DNA of 64,000 bases from Lucifuga dentata (Eukaryota > Chordata > Actinopteri > Ophidiiformes > Bythitidae), in the NCBI GenBank assembly GCA_014773175.1, contig VXCM01003475.1, positions 1 to 64,000 on the forward strand, read 5' to 3'. Within the stretch, counting starts at the first letter, position 1. Each line of letters starts with the position of its first letter. Shown here piece after piece: positions 1 through 10,860 of this stretch. Both the position numbers and the translations under genes were made by a program. The notes under the pieces were generated by a model that saw only the letters and a list, made by a program, of their open reading frames with translations, had not been told where the DNA came from and did not search any database.

Positions 1-66
1 CAGATGATTCGCTGTGGTGACCCCTGAAGGGAAAGCCAAAAGGAAAAGAAGAAGAAGAAGAAGAAA
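1..66 (+). mobile_element. 3' end of an RTE-like LINE, cut by the window edge
   Basis: The first 46 bases match the 3' end of the LINE at 55.8 kb almost base for base (ATGATTCGCTGTGGTGACCC versus ATGATTCACTGTGGTGACCT, then TGAAGGGAAAGCC in both). It ends in a short (AAG)n run, a typical tail for RTE-type elements. Same strand as the 55-kb copy. Confidence 0.8.
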
Positions 67-473
67 GTATAGACATATGTAACTGTAGAGTTACAGTTAA
101 AAAATAAACAGAGAAGCAGTAATAACTGCCATATTTATAGTTTGAACAACAGTTTCTAAAAGTGATCATTATTATTGCAAATCAAATGTTTTTGATAGCA
201 GGGCATTTCTAAGTCTCTTTTCGTACATAGACAATGACATAAAGGAATCCAATCCATGTAAATAGATACTGCCTTCATGTAATTGTTGTCTTCATGGCAC
301 TGCAGTTGAATTTTGTCCACGTCCATTTTGAGGAAGTGTGAGAAAAAGACAGAGGAAGAGGAAAGGTAGTGTTTGATGGTTTGTTTCTCTTGGTTTGACA
401 GTAATGACGTGTCTAATGGGGAACTGTCAGCAGCTTAGAGGACATCAGGGACCTCTAGACATTGAGGAGTCAC

Positions 474-476
<3 letters not shown>

Positions 477-511
<35 letters not shown>
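477..511. repeat. (CA)n microsatellite
   Basis: About 17 uninterrupted CA units, read directly. Confidence 0.97.
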
Positions 512-513
<2 letters not shown>

Positions 514-1630
514 AAACATACAAGCACACCCATGTATTGACAAATATACCCGTACAAACCATGTACACACACACACACACATACACACATCTTCCATACA
601 TACAAACGCTTTGTGACGCCTTGGCAATTACAACCCGACATCATTTATAGCTGCTCACACATGGTCGTGGCTCCAGCGCTCCGTTAAAAACGCTCCTCCA
701 TGTGTGGATCTACCTCTAATGTGGTCCACTGAAGCACTAACACACATGAAGCAGAGTTCTTAAAAACCACTGAGGAGGGTGTCACGACAGTTCAGCAGAC
801 TGAAGAGTCTACTGGCCATGTGGTGAGTTTGAATCCTGCTCTTGGCCTGGAAACACTCCAACATGTGTGGATGAACTTAAAGGAAAACAATTTAAAATGT
901 GTGCATCTTATCAATTTAAATGAGCTAAAGGAGCTTTCTGAGAATCCCATCCTCAGACGCTAACAGAGATGCAGATTTGTTTGTGTGTGAACCTGATGTA
1001 TGTTTACTTGTGAAAAAATGTTGCAAGACACTCCAAAATCAGACAAATCAGACACTTTTTGGTGTAGATCATTTCAGGGATCTCTTTTCAACTTAAATTA
1101 CATCAGCATTTAGATGCTCTTAAATCGCTATCAATCTCAGATGCTAAAGTAAATGTAAAAGAGCTGCTCTTCTGCAAAAAAATCAAATGAGGAGACCTGA
1201 GCCTGGGTTCTATTCCAAAAAGTTGATGCATTAATATCCATATTATCTGGATATCTGGATTGCTGAGTAAAATTGCAAACGTCCTCACAGCTGGATAAGA
1301 ACATTTCTGGGGTTTAATCAGCAAAACTACCCAGACAACCTGGTTCTTAAAATAAAGTCCTGCTATCAATTTCAAACTTTGATAGCTTTTAACATACACA
1401 GACTGATAAGATAAACTCTTCACATGTTCATGTGAATTAAGCACAAAGTTACATTGGGGAAAAAAAAACAAACTGGGATTTTAAACAGAATCAGAGCACG
1501 AGTAAGGATTGTCTTTGGAGTTATGTGTTTGAGTAAACTGGACAATTTGCCACCTTGAATGTTAAGCGAACTTCTGTTACAAGTAGGCTTCCTTTTTATC
1601 CAAACTGTTAGCATGGAGTTAGCACAAAAA

Positions 1631-1632
<2 letters not shown>

Positions 1633-1674
<42 letters not shown>
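1633..1674. repeat. (GA)n microsatellite
   Basis: About 21 uninterrupted GA units, read directly. Confidence 0.97.
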
Positions 1675-1679
<5 letters not shown>

Positions 1680-2297
1680 TCTGGATGGGGAGGGATGAGA
1701 CAGACCTCCTGCTAGTCTGACATCTGCTGTCTGTTCTTTCACACCTTTGAGAAATTCTCTCTCTCTCTCACAAGTTTAAGAGTGGACTTTGGAAGGTTTT
1801 CATACACCCATGGGAAGATGCAAGTACAGTATCTCAAACTTTGGTGCGAATAATCCTGCAGTTTATGTTGGATTATACCACTGACCAAATCCAGGGTTGC
1901 ATTTTTCACACAACAAATGACATAAAATAATCTAGGAGCAATATTTTACACAATTAGTCTTCAATTAGTGTTTGAAAATATTTTTTTTAGAAAAAGTCTA
2001 TATAGTCATAAACCAATAATACTGACAAGCAGTCTATGTGGGTCCAACTTTTCTACTGTGTACCCATGTTGGAGTTAGATTTGGTCTGTTTTGCATCTCA
2101 AAAACATTTTTGATTAATTGCAGTTGCACATGTAAACAGGAAATGTTAATAAAATTCATAAATACTTTTCTGGAAATAGTCAGACTGACTTAATTCAGAT
2201 TGAGAAATAAGAGTTAACTCATGTGACCACATCCTGTCTGGTTTACTTTTTTTTTTTTTTTAAATTCATTATTTGCTGATTTGTTAAATGCCCTGCA

Positions 2298-2504
2298 CAC
2301 CCACACAGGTGTTTTCAATTATTCTATCTGATTAGACTTCAGATTGAAAGGGGGCGGAGCTATGTACGGAGTTTGCAGCAGTTGAAGGTGCAACAAACCT
2401 ATCAGGAGAGCCAGGGAGATGTCAATTAAGCAAAGTCTGTTCTCCCCCACAGTCTTGAGAAGAGGTCCAATCAGCTGAAATAAGTGAAAACACCTGTGTG
2501 GGTG
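2298..2504. mobile_element. 207-bp terminal-inverted-repeat element (MITE-like)
   Basis: The left end (CACCCACACAGGTGTTTTCA at 2298) is the reverse complement of the right end (TGAAAACACCTGTGTGGGTG, ending 2504). The similarity continues inward for about 37 bp with a few mismatches (…TTATT…CTGATT). There is no coding capacity and no clear target duplication, so the superfamily is unknown. Confidence 0.75.
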
Positions 2505-5500
2505 TTCCATGGGTTTACGTTCATGCAACTCATTTTTGTCAGCTTTAAATCACAAATTTTATGGCATCAAAATTGTTGTCCTGTACGCTAAAATTAGAAA
2601 AGAATGGACTGTAAACTTATTTACATTACATTTTTAAAAATTATTTCTTGTACATGAGGAATATTTCAATACTAACAGCTTGCCTTAAATTAAGCTAATT
2701 TAGTTATGCCAGGGCTCCAAAGCATTCCTTCAAAAAAAATATCCTCGTTAGCCAAGAAATTTTCACTTTGCATAGTTAAAGCCTTCATTTTTCCACTTAA
2801 AGACACGTTGGCATGATTTTGGAGGAAGTCTAGCCAGCACCAGCATGTCTGTGTTGAGAGCCAGAAATCTTTCCCCATTAAAAAGAGGCAGCCGTTTCCT
2901 TTAGGTTTGGGTTGGATTGCATTATTTACACATTTTTTTTGCCTTCTCAGACACGTACAAAAACCGTTTTCCTTGTTGCCTCTCATCCCGTTTCTTTCTG
3001 ACTCTCTCTTGTACAGTCACATTAACTCTCTTCTTTGCGTCTCTTTGTTCCTCTCTCTTATTCTTTGTGCATGCCTTCCCTTCTTCCTCACTTTTCTGTC
3101 TTTGCACGCTTGGCATTTGTAACACGACACACACAGGCAACAGATGCTGAGGTTGTGAAAGTTTTGCAGATGTTTGCGTGAGTTCTTCACTGATGGCTGA
3201 CAGTGTTAAAATCAGTGGTTGATCTCATAAAGAGAAATATCAGGACCTCAGGGATGCTGGACTACTTGAACCTGGCCATAGGAAGCAATCTTTACAAAGG
3301 TTTAATTCATCTAAATCAAATGATGGGCAAAACTCATGGCTTAACAAAATGTTTATTGTTATGTAGCATTATGATAATGATTTACCACAAAGGTGTCAGA
3401 CCTTAACAAAAACCTGGATTTCAGTTGGGTCATTATTTGTGTAGATATGATAGGTATGAGGAATTTTAGATTCATGATTGTGTGTTACAATGAATTTGCG
3501 AAAACATAATATAAAATTGATACCATAATAAAAACAAAATGCTTATATCACCTAATGAAAATGCTTCTTCATATTTTACCACTGTAATTCAGAAAATGCT
3601 GAGAAAATTCTGCCAGAAATGCTATCCATGAGTCTAATGAAAAAATGATAAACTACCATGTCCTCACTTTTATTCAGTTTAACAAAACACTGAAACGATG
3701 ATTTTTGTCTTCTGCTACTTGGATGTACAGTATGTGTAATTCTGAATAAAGTTAAACAGAAACAGCAAATGCTGCAACAGCTGATTGCTGGCAATGACGT
3801 ACCGTGTCAATAGGAAAGGAAAAATGACCAAATCTCCACCTGCTGTCCTTCACATGTGTTTCACTTGCACACAAAATCAAGTGTCACTCCAAAATGAGGC
3901 CTGAAGCTGAGTGGGAGATTTTGGGTTGCAGGGTTTGGTCACCAGACGGTGTGTTATTTCCCCTGAAAGCTTACAGTTGATTTCAATTTGGAGCCTGAAC
4001 ATGGAGTGACTGTCATTAGGAGGTGGATTGAGGCTCTGCTGGGGCTTCAGAGAGCAGGCAAACAGCAGTTTATCAGGTGTTTGATGCTTTTTGAAGTGTG
4101 TAGATTATTCTCAGCCCCAAGCTGGAGTTGACCTCATTGTCTCCTGGGTGATTTAATTGAACCTGAAACCGGAGACCACTTAGCACAGGACTATAAAATG
4201 TAGAAATCTAATGTTAATGCTGAAATATCACATATAATGTGCTCTGTAGCTTGGCTTAAAGGACCATATTGGTGTTTTTGTATGTTTTAGTCCATTTACT
4301 ACAATACAATACCGATCATACTGTAGAGTCCTAAATCTTTGAATGTGTTCTTTAACTTTCAGCCAGGTTTCCAAGAGTTTTCAGACATAACAACAGGCTC
4401 TGTTCTCCTTTTCCATCACCTTGACAGTGAATCTGAGACCAAAAGAGGCTCCGTCATATTTTCTTCACCTTGGATTTCAGACCAAAAGTTTCAAACCAAA
4501 TTAGTAATGATTTTACTTGAAACAATCCAAAGTAGGAACTACATGGTTCTTTCTTGCTCGCTTTCACGCTGTACTGCTAGACTGTGACGATTCTGGAAAT
4601 TAGAAGCGATGCATAGTGCAATAGCCACACAGTTTGAGAAAAACTAGTGAAAATGTTATGGTACATGTCTAAAATCAGATTTTATACACTTGAAGCATTT
4701 TTCCGCAGTTTCAAGTTGATCAAAAGATAATCAATTTAGCACGGAGAAACAAACTGGGTCTATTTTAAGACTGTATTTTTGTATTGCCAAACAAATTTGA
4801 ACAATATAAATATGTATATGATAAAGCAGCAAATAATGTCTGACACACAACAGGTATTCATCAATCCCCCCACCCCCCCACACACACACACACAAACACA
4901 AACACACAGACATAAAAAATCTCTATCAAACACTCATTCTTTCTTTTCTACTTTCCTCACGCACACACCACTTTTGTCCTCCCTCTCTCTCTCTCTCTCC
5001 CCCTTCAGATCCATCCCCACCNACACACACACACACATATTTTCCTCGCGTTTAACCTCTTAGTTGTCTGACTTCCTGTCTCCCTGCAGCCTGAAAGCCG
5101 AGCCAAATCAATTAGTCTCCAGAAATTACAGAGCAATAAATAACGAAGGCCAGTCAGCGGCAGAGACGGGCGGAGGGGAAATGAGAGTTATGGGGTCCCT
5201 CCTGTCTGGATGGGCAGCTCAGAATGTCAGGGCCTCCTACAAACCCCCCCTCCCAACAGTTTGACAATATGAGTTTTGTGACTGCATGATGTTCACAGCA
5301 TGAAGACATACTTTTGGTATATTTGGTCTAGCTAGAAAAAAGGGGCGAGACTAAATTGGAGAGCGAAATTATGTTTCATTTTTTTTCATATTTTGCTCGT
5401 AAGCATTTATATAAATTCTTTGACAGCCTTTTACTTCACTTGTATTCTTATTCCTGCGTGCAAAAGAAGAAATTTAAGTAACAATATCACAATAATGACC

Positions 5501-5764
5501 TTATGTGTGTTTTCTCTCACACATCTGCATTTCTGTCTCTCAATCTTGGTTTCTCTCCCTTCTCCTATCCCTCTCCCCCCACTGTCTGCCTTCCCCTCTC
5601 CCTCCATCCATCTCTCTTTGGCCCCTGTGGGTAACAGAAGGTGCCGGTCAGTGGGATGTCTGCATTTTCATTTTTGGGGTGCTGTGTTGTCTGTGACCTT
5701 GGGCTCGACTCTGAAGTTACATGATCCGGATGGTTGCAGACTCCCCTGATCAAATCACCTCTAT

Positions 5765-5765
<1 letters not shown>

Positions 5766-5801
<36 letters not shown>
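5766..5801. repeat. (CA)n microsatellite
   Basis: About 18 CA units, read directly. Confidence 0.97.
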
Positions 5802-5802
<1 letters not shown>

Positions 5803-5810
5803 GACTAGGT

Positions 5811-6050
5811 TTACATGCACACAATATACACAATATTACACAATATTTTTGTGTGTGCTGCGATATGCCAAATACATAAATATACATATGCACTGTGTAA
5901 GAGTATGAGGAGAGTCTGTCAGGTGAGGAAATGATAAAAAGATTTCTTACTCCATTTATAATGCTCCCATGCCTAAATATATCGATTTACAATTGCATAA
6001 TCTAGAAATGTTATTTGGAGTAACCTTATGTGAATCTCAATCTAATGTAC
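5811..6050 (-). repeat. Dispersed repeat family B, diverged reverse copy
   Basis: It contains TTACTCCATTTATAATG and ATTTACAATTGCATAATCTA. These match the reverse complement of the copy at 45.9 kb (TTACTCCATTTATGATG, ATTTATAATTGCATAATCTA). It starts with GTTTACATGCACA, the end motif shared by the family. Confidence 0.55.
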
Positions 6051-6195
6051 CGATAAGCATGGTGGAAGATGGAAAATTAAATTATGTAAAATTATGTAAA
6101 AAATTTAAATGAATGTTTCAAATCAATACAGTTAAGAAATATGAAGAAATTCTGTGAATGATTTTTGAAATCATGATTGTGTGTATGTATGTACG

Positions 6196-6198
<3 letters not shown>

Positions 6199-6227
<29 letters not shown>
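6199..6227. repeat. (TA)n microsatellite
   Basis: An AT dinucleotide run preceded by GTAT tetranucleotides. Confidence 0.95.
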
Positions 6228-6229
<2 letters not shown>

Positions 6230-6427
6230 TGTGTAGTATTTTCTTTATTATGGTGAAGGTGGCACAATGAATTAGCGATCAGAGACTTCAGCCTACACCT
6301 TTTCAGTCACAAAGGAAATATGGATAGGGTATGTCTTTGTGAAATATGGTAACAAACGAAATTAAATATTATGTTACTGTGTTTTGTAACCCCTAATGGG
6401 GTGGGCAATTTAGGTAAAGACACAAAG

Positions 6428-6456
6428 ATTCATTCATTCATTCATTCATTCATTCA
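6428..6456. repeat. (ATTC)n microsatellite
   Basis: Seven ATTC units, read directly. Confidence 0.97.
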
Positions 6457-7051
6457 ACAAACTGATGTGTATGTGTATTATACTATATAATCTTGAATGC
6501 TGAATGACTGAAAATACATATATATATGTTTAAAAAAACACATAATGAAAGAAAATCAAATGTACTGACTGAGAGAGAGAAAGAAAGAGAGAGAGAGAAT
6601 ATGTTTTGCATATTATGATGTATTTAATTCCAAAAACCTGTATGAGTGGTAACTGTCATATTTCCCTCAGGTTTCAAAGGTTTATAAATGGACACTAAGT
6701 AGACAGTATTTATGTTTGACAGACAAAATGGGGAGAAATAGCAATGAAAATGAATATATAATGACAGGCTTGAAATAACTGGCTTAATGGGTGCAACACA
6801 TTGCCCAACGTTGGAAAGTGGTTTTGGAGCCTCTGCAGTTTGAATATATGTCCACCACAACCTCCCACAAGTGACTAAACACTGTCTTTCTCATGCACAA
6901 GGTAAATATAAACAAAAGGGTCACCTCAAATACAGGTGATCACGGGTCCAGTCGGTTCATAGGAACAGAGACGGGGCTGGATCCTGTATGCAGGTCCAAT
7001 CTGCATCCAAGCAGATTCCCTAGTGGCACATCATGCTGCAGCCAGTGTTGG

Positions 7052-7053
<2 letters not shown>

Positions 7054-7112
<59 letters not shown>

Positions 7113-7113
7113 N

Positions 7114-7180
<67 letters not shown>
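7054..7180. repeat. Compound (CT)n(TA)n microsatellite, repeated around an N
   Basis: A (CT)n-(TA)n block, then N at 7113, then a second (CT)n-(TA)n block. The repetition is probably an unmerged contig overlap, as at other single Ns in the window. Confidence 0.9.
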
Positions 7181-7393
7181 CTGTTTGGGTCAGTGGCATT
7201 TTGGTTCTGGACTAACTATCCTCAAGGTTTATTTCGGATCGCTTCTGATTGTCTTTGGGTTCCTTTTGGTTTGGGTCTAATTTTGAAAATTTATTTCATC
7301 ATGTTGATTTATGGCAAAAAAAAAAAAAAAAAAAAAAATTGCAACTATGAAGACCTCTAACCCCAACACCAAACTTCAACAGAGGACTAGAAC

Positions 7394-7825
7394 CAGGGGC
7401 AGATCTAGGGTTAGTGGAGATCCAGAGCTGAGCCCAGATCTCCACTGGAAAATATTTGGTTGATAGCCAAAGCTATTTTATATCTATACCAAAACTAAAT
7501 ATAAATTTTGAGAAGTGCTTAAGAAATGTAACAAAATCATGTTACATATTATAACACGTAATATGAAGTTAAAAATATTTTTAAACGAAAACCTTTACAA
7601 CAATCTAAACAGTAGAACTATATGGTGCTGCGTTCTGTCCGTTCTGTCCACCAATTCGGTCTGACCAGTCTGTTCACAACACCGTGGTTCCGCCTTGCCA
7701 ATGAATTTGGGTAATTGTAAAAATGCTACAGAAAATTCAGAAGACACTACAAAAACGATTAGGGGCTTTATGGAAAACATCCAGTGGGCTTAAGCCCCAT
7801 AAGCCCACCCCTAGCGCCACCCCTG
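7394..7825. mobile_element. hAT-type MITE with 8-bp target-site duplication
   Basis: The left end CAGGGGCAGATCTAGGGTTA pairs with the right end: GCGCCACCCCTG reads CAGGGGTGGCGCTAGGGG on the other strand. Flanking octamers are ACTAGAAC (7386-7393) and ACTGGAAC (7826-7833), seven of eight identical. An 8-bp duplication and CAGGGG termini are typical of hAT elements. It is 432 bp with no transposase, so non-autonomous. Confidence 0.75.
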
Positions 7826-8832
7826 ACTGGAACTTGCTGTCTCTCTCAAACTGATTGATGACTGTATGAATACAGCAACTAACATCAGACAAATACTAAA
7901 TACAAGATAATATATAAAATATTATTTGCAATACTGATGTTCACAACAGGAGCAAAACATCACAACATCTATTCATTGGTGAAACGGTTTCTGGGTTTCT
8001 CTGCCCTTTGGAGAGTGTGTCAGCTTTCACCAGTACGAACACACGTGGCTGTCTGTTGTGTTATGGCTTCTATTCTGATAAGCTCTCTCATGTTGTCCCA
8101 GTGTTAACTCAACATCCTGTGTCCACACACTCTTCCTGGCCTTATCAGCCACTGTGTGTGTAGACAGAATCACAAATACTTCCGAGGGTCAACAGATAAG
8201 TGCACCAACAAACAGCGTGCTCATTATGCACAATGATGCACACGCAAGCACACACACACTCATACGGGGTGTCACAGTTACAAACTGCATGTGAATAGAT
8301 GTGTGCATATGAGTGTGTTTGTGTCTGTGTGTGTATGGTCCAGGGTTCATTGTGTTGTAGCCCTGTGGTTAAACTTTAAACCGCGATAAAGAGAGAAGTT
8401 GGTCAGTCTGAGCCATTAGCCTACCTCCTCGTTCCAACTACCTGATCAGATTTTACACTGATAATGGTGAATTTATAGGAACATGATAGATTATCAAAAG
8501 AAATCTCACTTTGTAGTGCTCTTGTTTTTTAAACTGGGATTTCATCTTAATATTTTGAGGTACAGTAATTTGCTGTTCTCATTTTGTGGTATGTTACTGT
8601 GTCCTACTTTGTGATATTACAATTAGTGGGACCCTAAGAATAAGAGTACTCTCTTGATTTTAACATTTTGTTAGACTGAATCCCCTCCAAAAACACGAGC
8701 TGGGCTGTTAATGCACTTGCAGTCCAGTGCTTCCTGTCTGTCTGTCTGAGTAGGATGTTTGTTTTTTGTAGCCTACAGAATTCCACTGCTGCAGATTTAT
8801 AGATTGACGTAACATGACACTGAGCTGTTGAA

Positions 8833-8882
8833 ACACACACACACACACACACACACACAGATAGAGAGAGAGAGAGAGAGAA
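8833..8882. repeat. (CA)n(GA)n microsatellite
   Basis: CA run followed directly by a GA run. Confidence 0.95.
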
Positions 8883-8987
8883 CTTTTCCTTCCCTATGTA
8901 TATGCTATATGAAGAGGGGATGGATTGTGCATTATATATGTTTGCATTCACTTGTCTGTACTTATTGTGCCTGTTCTGTATTTTTTA

Positions 8988-8988
<1 letters not shown>

Positions 8989-9023
<35 letters not shown>
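8989..9023. repeat. (GT)n microsatellite
   Basis: About 17 GT units. Confidence 0.95.
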
Positions 9024-9026
<3 letters not shown>

Positions 9027-9117
9027 CGTGTGTGTGTGGGGATATACATAAATACATCTAACTTGACATCATGTCATTGAAGTTTTACCGCTTCAGTAAA
9101 CAACCCCAACCAACAAA

Positions 9118-9118
<1 letters not shown>

Positions 9119-9190
<72 letters not shown>

Positions 9191-9191
9191 T
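9119..9191. repeat. (CTTT)n microsatellite
   Basis: About 18 pure CTTT units, the cleanest tetranucleotide array in the window. Purity suggests recent expansion and likely length polymorphism. Confidence 0.97.
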
Positions 9192-9261
9192 AATGACATT
9201 CTTACTCCCACACCCTTCTGCCTACTCTGGGTTTCAGATGTCCCAGGTAAGCAGGGACATC

Positions 9262-9297
9262 AAATATTTAGGTACCATTTTTGGTACCTAAATATTT
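9262..9297. repeat. Perfect inverted repeat, 15-bp arms
   Basis: AAATATTTAGGTACC, a six-base spacer ATTTTT, then GGTACCTAAATATTT. The arms are exactly complementary. No T-run or gene context points to a terminator. Confidence 0.9.
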
Positions 9298-9594
9298 AGT
9301 TTGAGATGAAAGTCTATCACTATTGGAATTTCTATAACGTTATAAAGTCAACAAGAGGAAAAACGTGGCAGACATTGTTAGCAAAACAGTTTATTTTACC
9401 TTTAAGAGATATTTTTTCACGTCTTTATAAGGATTTGTAAAGCATCAGTCTAGTCTCTGTGTTCATAATGAATTCAACATTCGCAAGTGATGACAGCTTT
9501 TGTTGACTCAGAAAACAAAAGGAAGGAATTTACTGAAAATTAGTCAGAAAATGTGTCTAATATGTCGCCAAATGTCTCCATGGACCAGTGCCTC

Positions 9595-10860
9595 TGCTAC
9601 TATGGCAAGCTGTTTTAACATTTAATAAAGCAACAAAATACACATTTAAGATATCCGTAATTTAATTATGACTAGTCAAAATTTGAATTTAAGATATCCG
9701 TAATTACATTTTGACTAGTTGAAATTCGATTTTAAGATATCTCAAGTTATCATTCTGACTAATCAAAATACATTTCTGACTTGTCAAATGTATGTAGATA
9801 TCTAAAATGTAATTACGGATAGTGTGATATACATTTAAGATGTCTGTAATTACATTTTGACTAGTAAGATCTTAATTTTGGATATCCAGAAAGACATTTA
9901 AACCGTGAGGCATTCAAGATATCTTTATTTGGAATTATGAGTAGTCAGGACTGCAATGAAGATACTGTATCTTCATCAGGTAATGAAGATAGTATGTATC
10001 ATACTGTCTGAAATAGAATTTCGACTAGTCATAATTGAATTTGAGATATCTGGAATTCACATTTCGGACAGGCAAAAATGAATTATAGATATCTCGAATT
10101 AGATTATCCAGACAAGTCAATGGGGCAGTTTTACTAGGCAGAATGTAATTCAAGATATTTTAAATTTGAATTTCAACTAGTCTTAAATGAATTATGGATA
10201 TCTTAAATGTAAATTCTGTCCCTTTAATAAATGTTAAGATGGGGCCATTATATTGGTGACATCACTCGAGATATCCAAAAAGGAATTATGACTCGTCGAA
10301 ATGCAATTGTAGATACAGTGAGGTCCAAAAGTCTGAGACCACATTGAAAATCTGTGATGTTTTCCATGTAAATCTGGAAATAATCAGAAAGTCTAACATC
10401 ACAAGAAGCTCTGACAGCAAGAAGCTCTTTGGAACATTTTCAAATCATTCTGGGATAACTTGGCTCATCAGATTTTGCACAAACTTGTGTGGAGTCCATG
10501 CCAGCTCGAGTGCATGCTGTCAGCATACCAAATACTAAGCTGTTCTGAAATTCATGGACATTTTTCAAAGATTCAACTTTTTACTCAAATTGTTAAGATG
10601 GTATTATCATTTGTAATGAAAATCTTGTATTAAATTCAAAAGAAATGAAAAATAGAAGCATTTTCAGTGGTTTGGACCCCACTGTATCTCGAATTACTAT
10701 TCTTAGTAGTCAGATTGTAATTGCAGATATCTCAAATTATCATTCTGACTAGTCAAAATATAATTCTGACTGGTAAAAATGCATTTGTAGATATCTAAAC
10801 TATAATTACGGATAGTTGATGACACTTTTTTAAATGTTAAAATGGCTTGCCATACTGCTA
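9595..10860. mobile_element. TIR-bounded array of ~43-bp quasi-palindromic units
   Basis: Ends are inverted: ATGGCAAGCTGTTTTAACAT near 9602 and ATGTTAAAATGGCTTGCCAT near 10833, with about 27 of 30 positions complementary. Between them are about 16 degenerate units of roughly 43 bp, each alternating GATATC-like and ACTAGT-like palindromes separated by AATTA-rich arms (for example AAGATATCCGTAATTA and CATTTTGACTAGTTG). A Tc1-derived element is inserted at 10316-10684. No coding capacity. Confidence 0.7.
10316..10684 (+). mobile_element. Tc1/mariner-derived element with TA duplication and transposase remnant
   Basis: Termini CAGTGAGGTCCAAA and TTTGGACCCCACTG are inverted and flanked by TA on both sides (10314-10315, 10685-10686). 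Removing the 369-bp element plus one TA rebuilds GATATC, the unit motif of the host array. Inside, around 10470-10530, a frameshifted stretch reads like the C-terminus of a Tc1 transposase (HKLV, then ESMPARVHAVSIPN). It is a decayed, internally deleted copy. Confidence 0.8.

Larger units (their letters stand above)
67..2297. other. Non-coding, microsatellites only
   Basis: No gene is visible. The stretch contains (CA)n at 477-511, a smaller CA run near 563-585, and (GA)n at 1633-1674. ORFs here are repeat translations or short and unrecognised. Confidence 0.6.
2505..7385. other. Non-coding with microsatellites and repeat fragments
   Basis: No gene is seen. It includes a short fragment of dispersed family A (4258-4300), CA/CT tracts around an N at 5022, (CA)n, (TA)n and (ATTC)n arrays, and a diverged reverse copy of family B (5811-6050). 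The stretch 5085-5235 is GC-richer and free of simple repeats, but I cannot assign it. Confidence 0.5.
7834..9594. other. Non-coding, microsatellites and one perfect hairpin
   Basis: No gene is seen. It holds CA/GA (8833-8882), GT (8989-9023) and CTTT (9119-9191) arrays and a perfect inverted repeat at 9262-9297. Confidence 0.6.

Noticed and set aside
8220..8340. Imperfect CA/GT tract as a structured element
   Set aside because: Only interrupted dinucleotide repeats, nothing beyond simple sequence.
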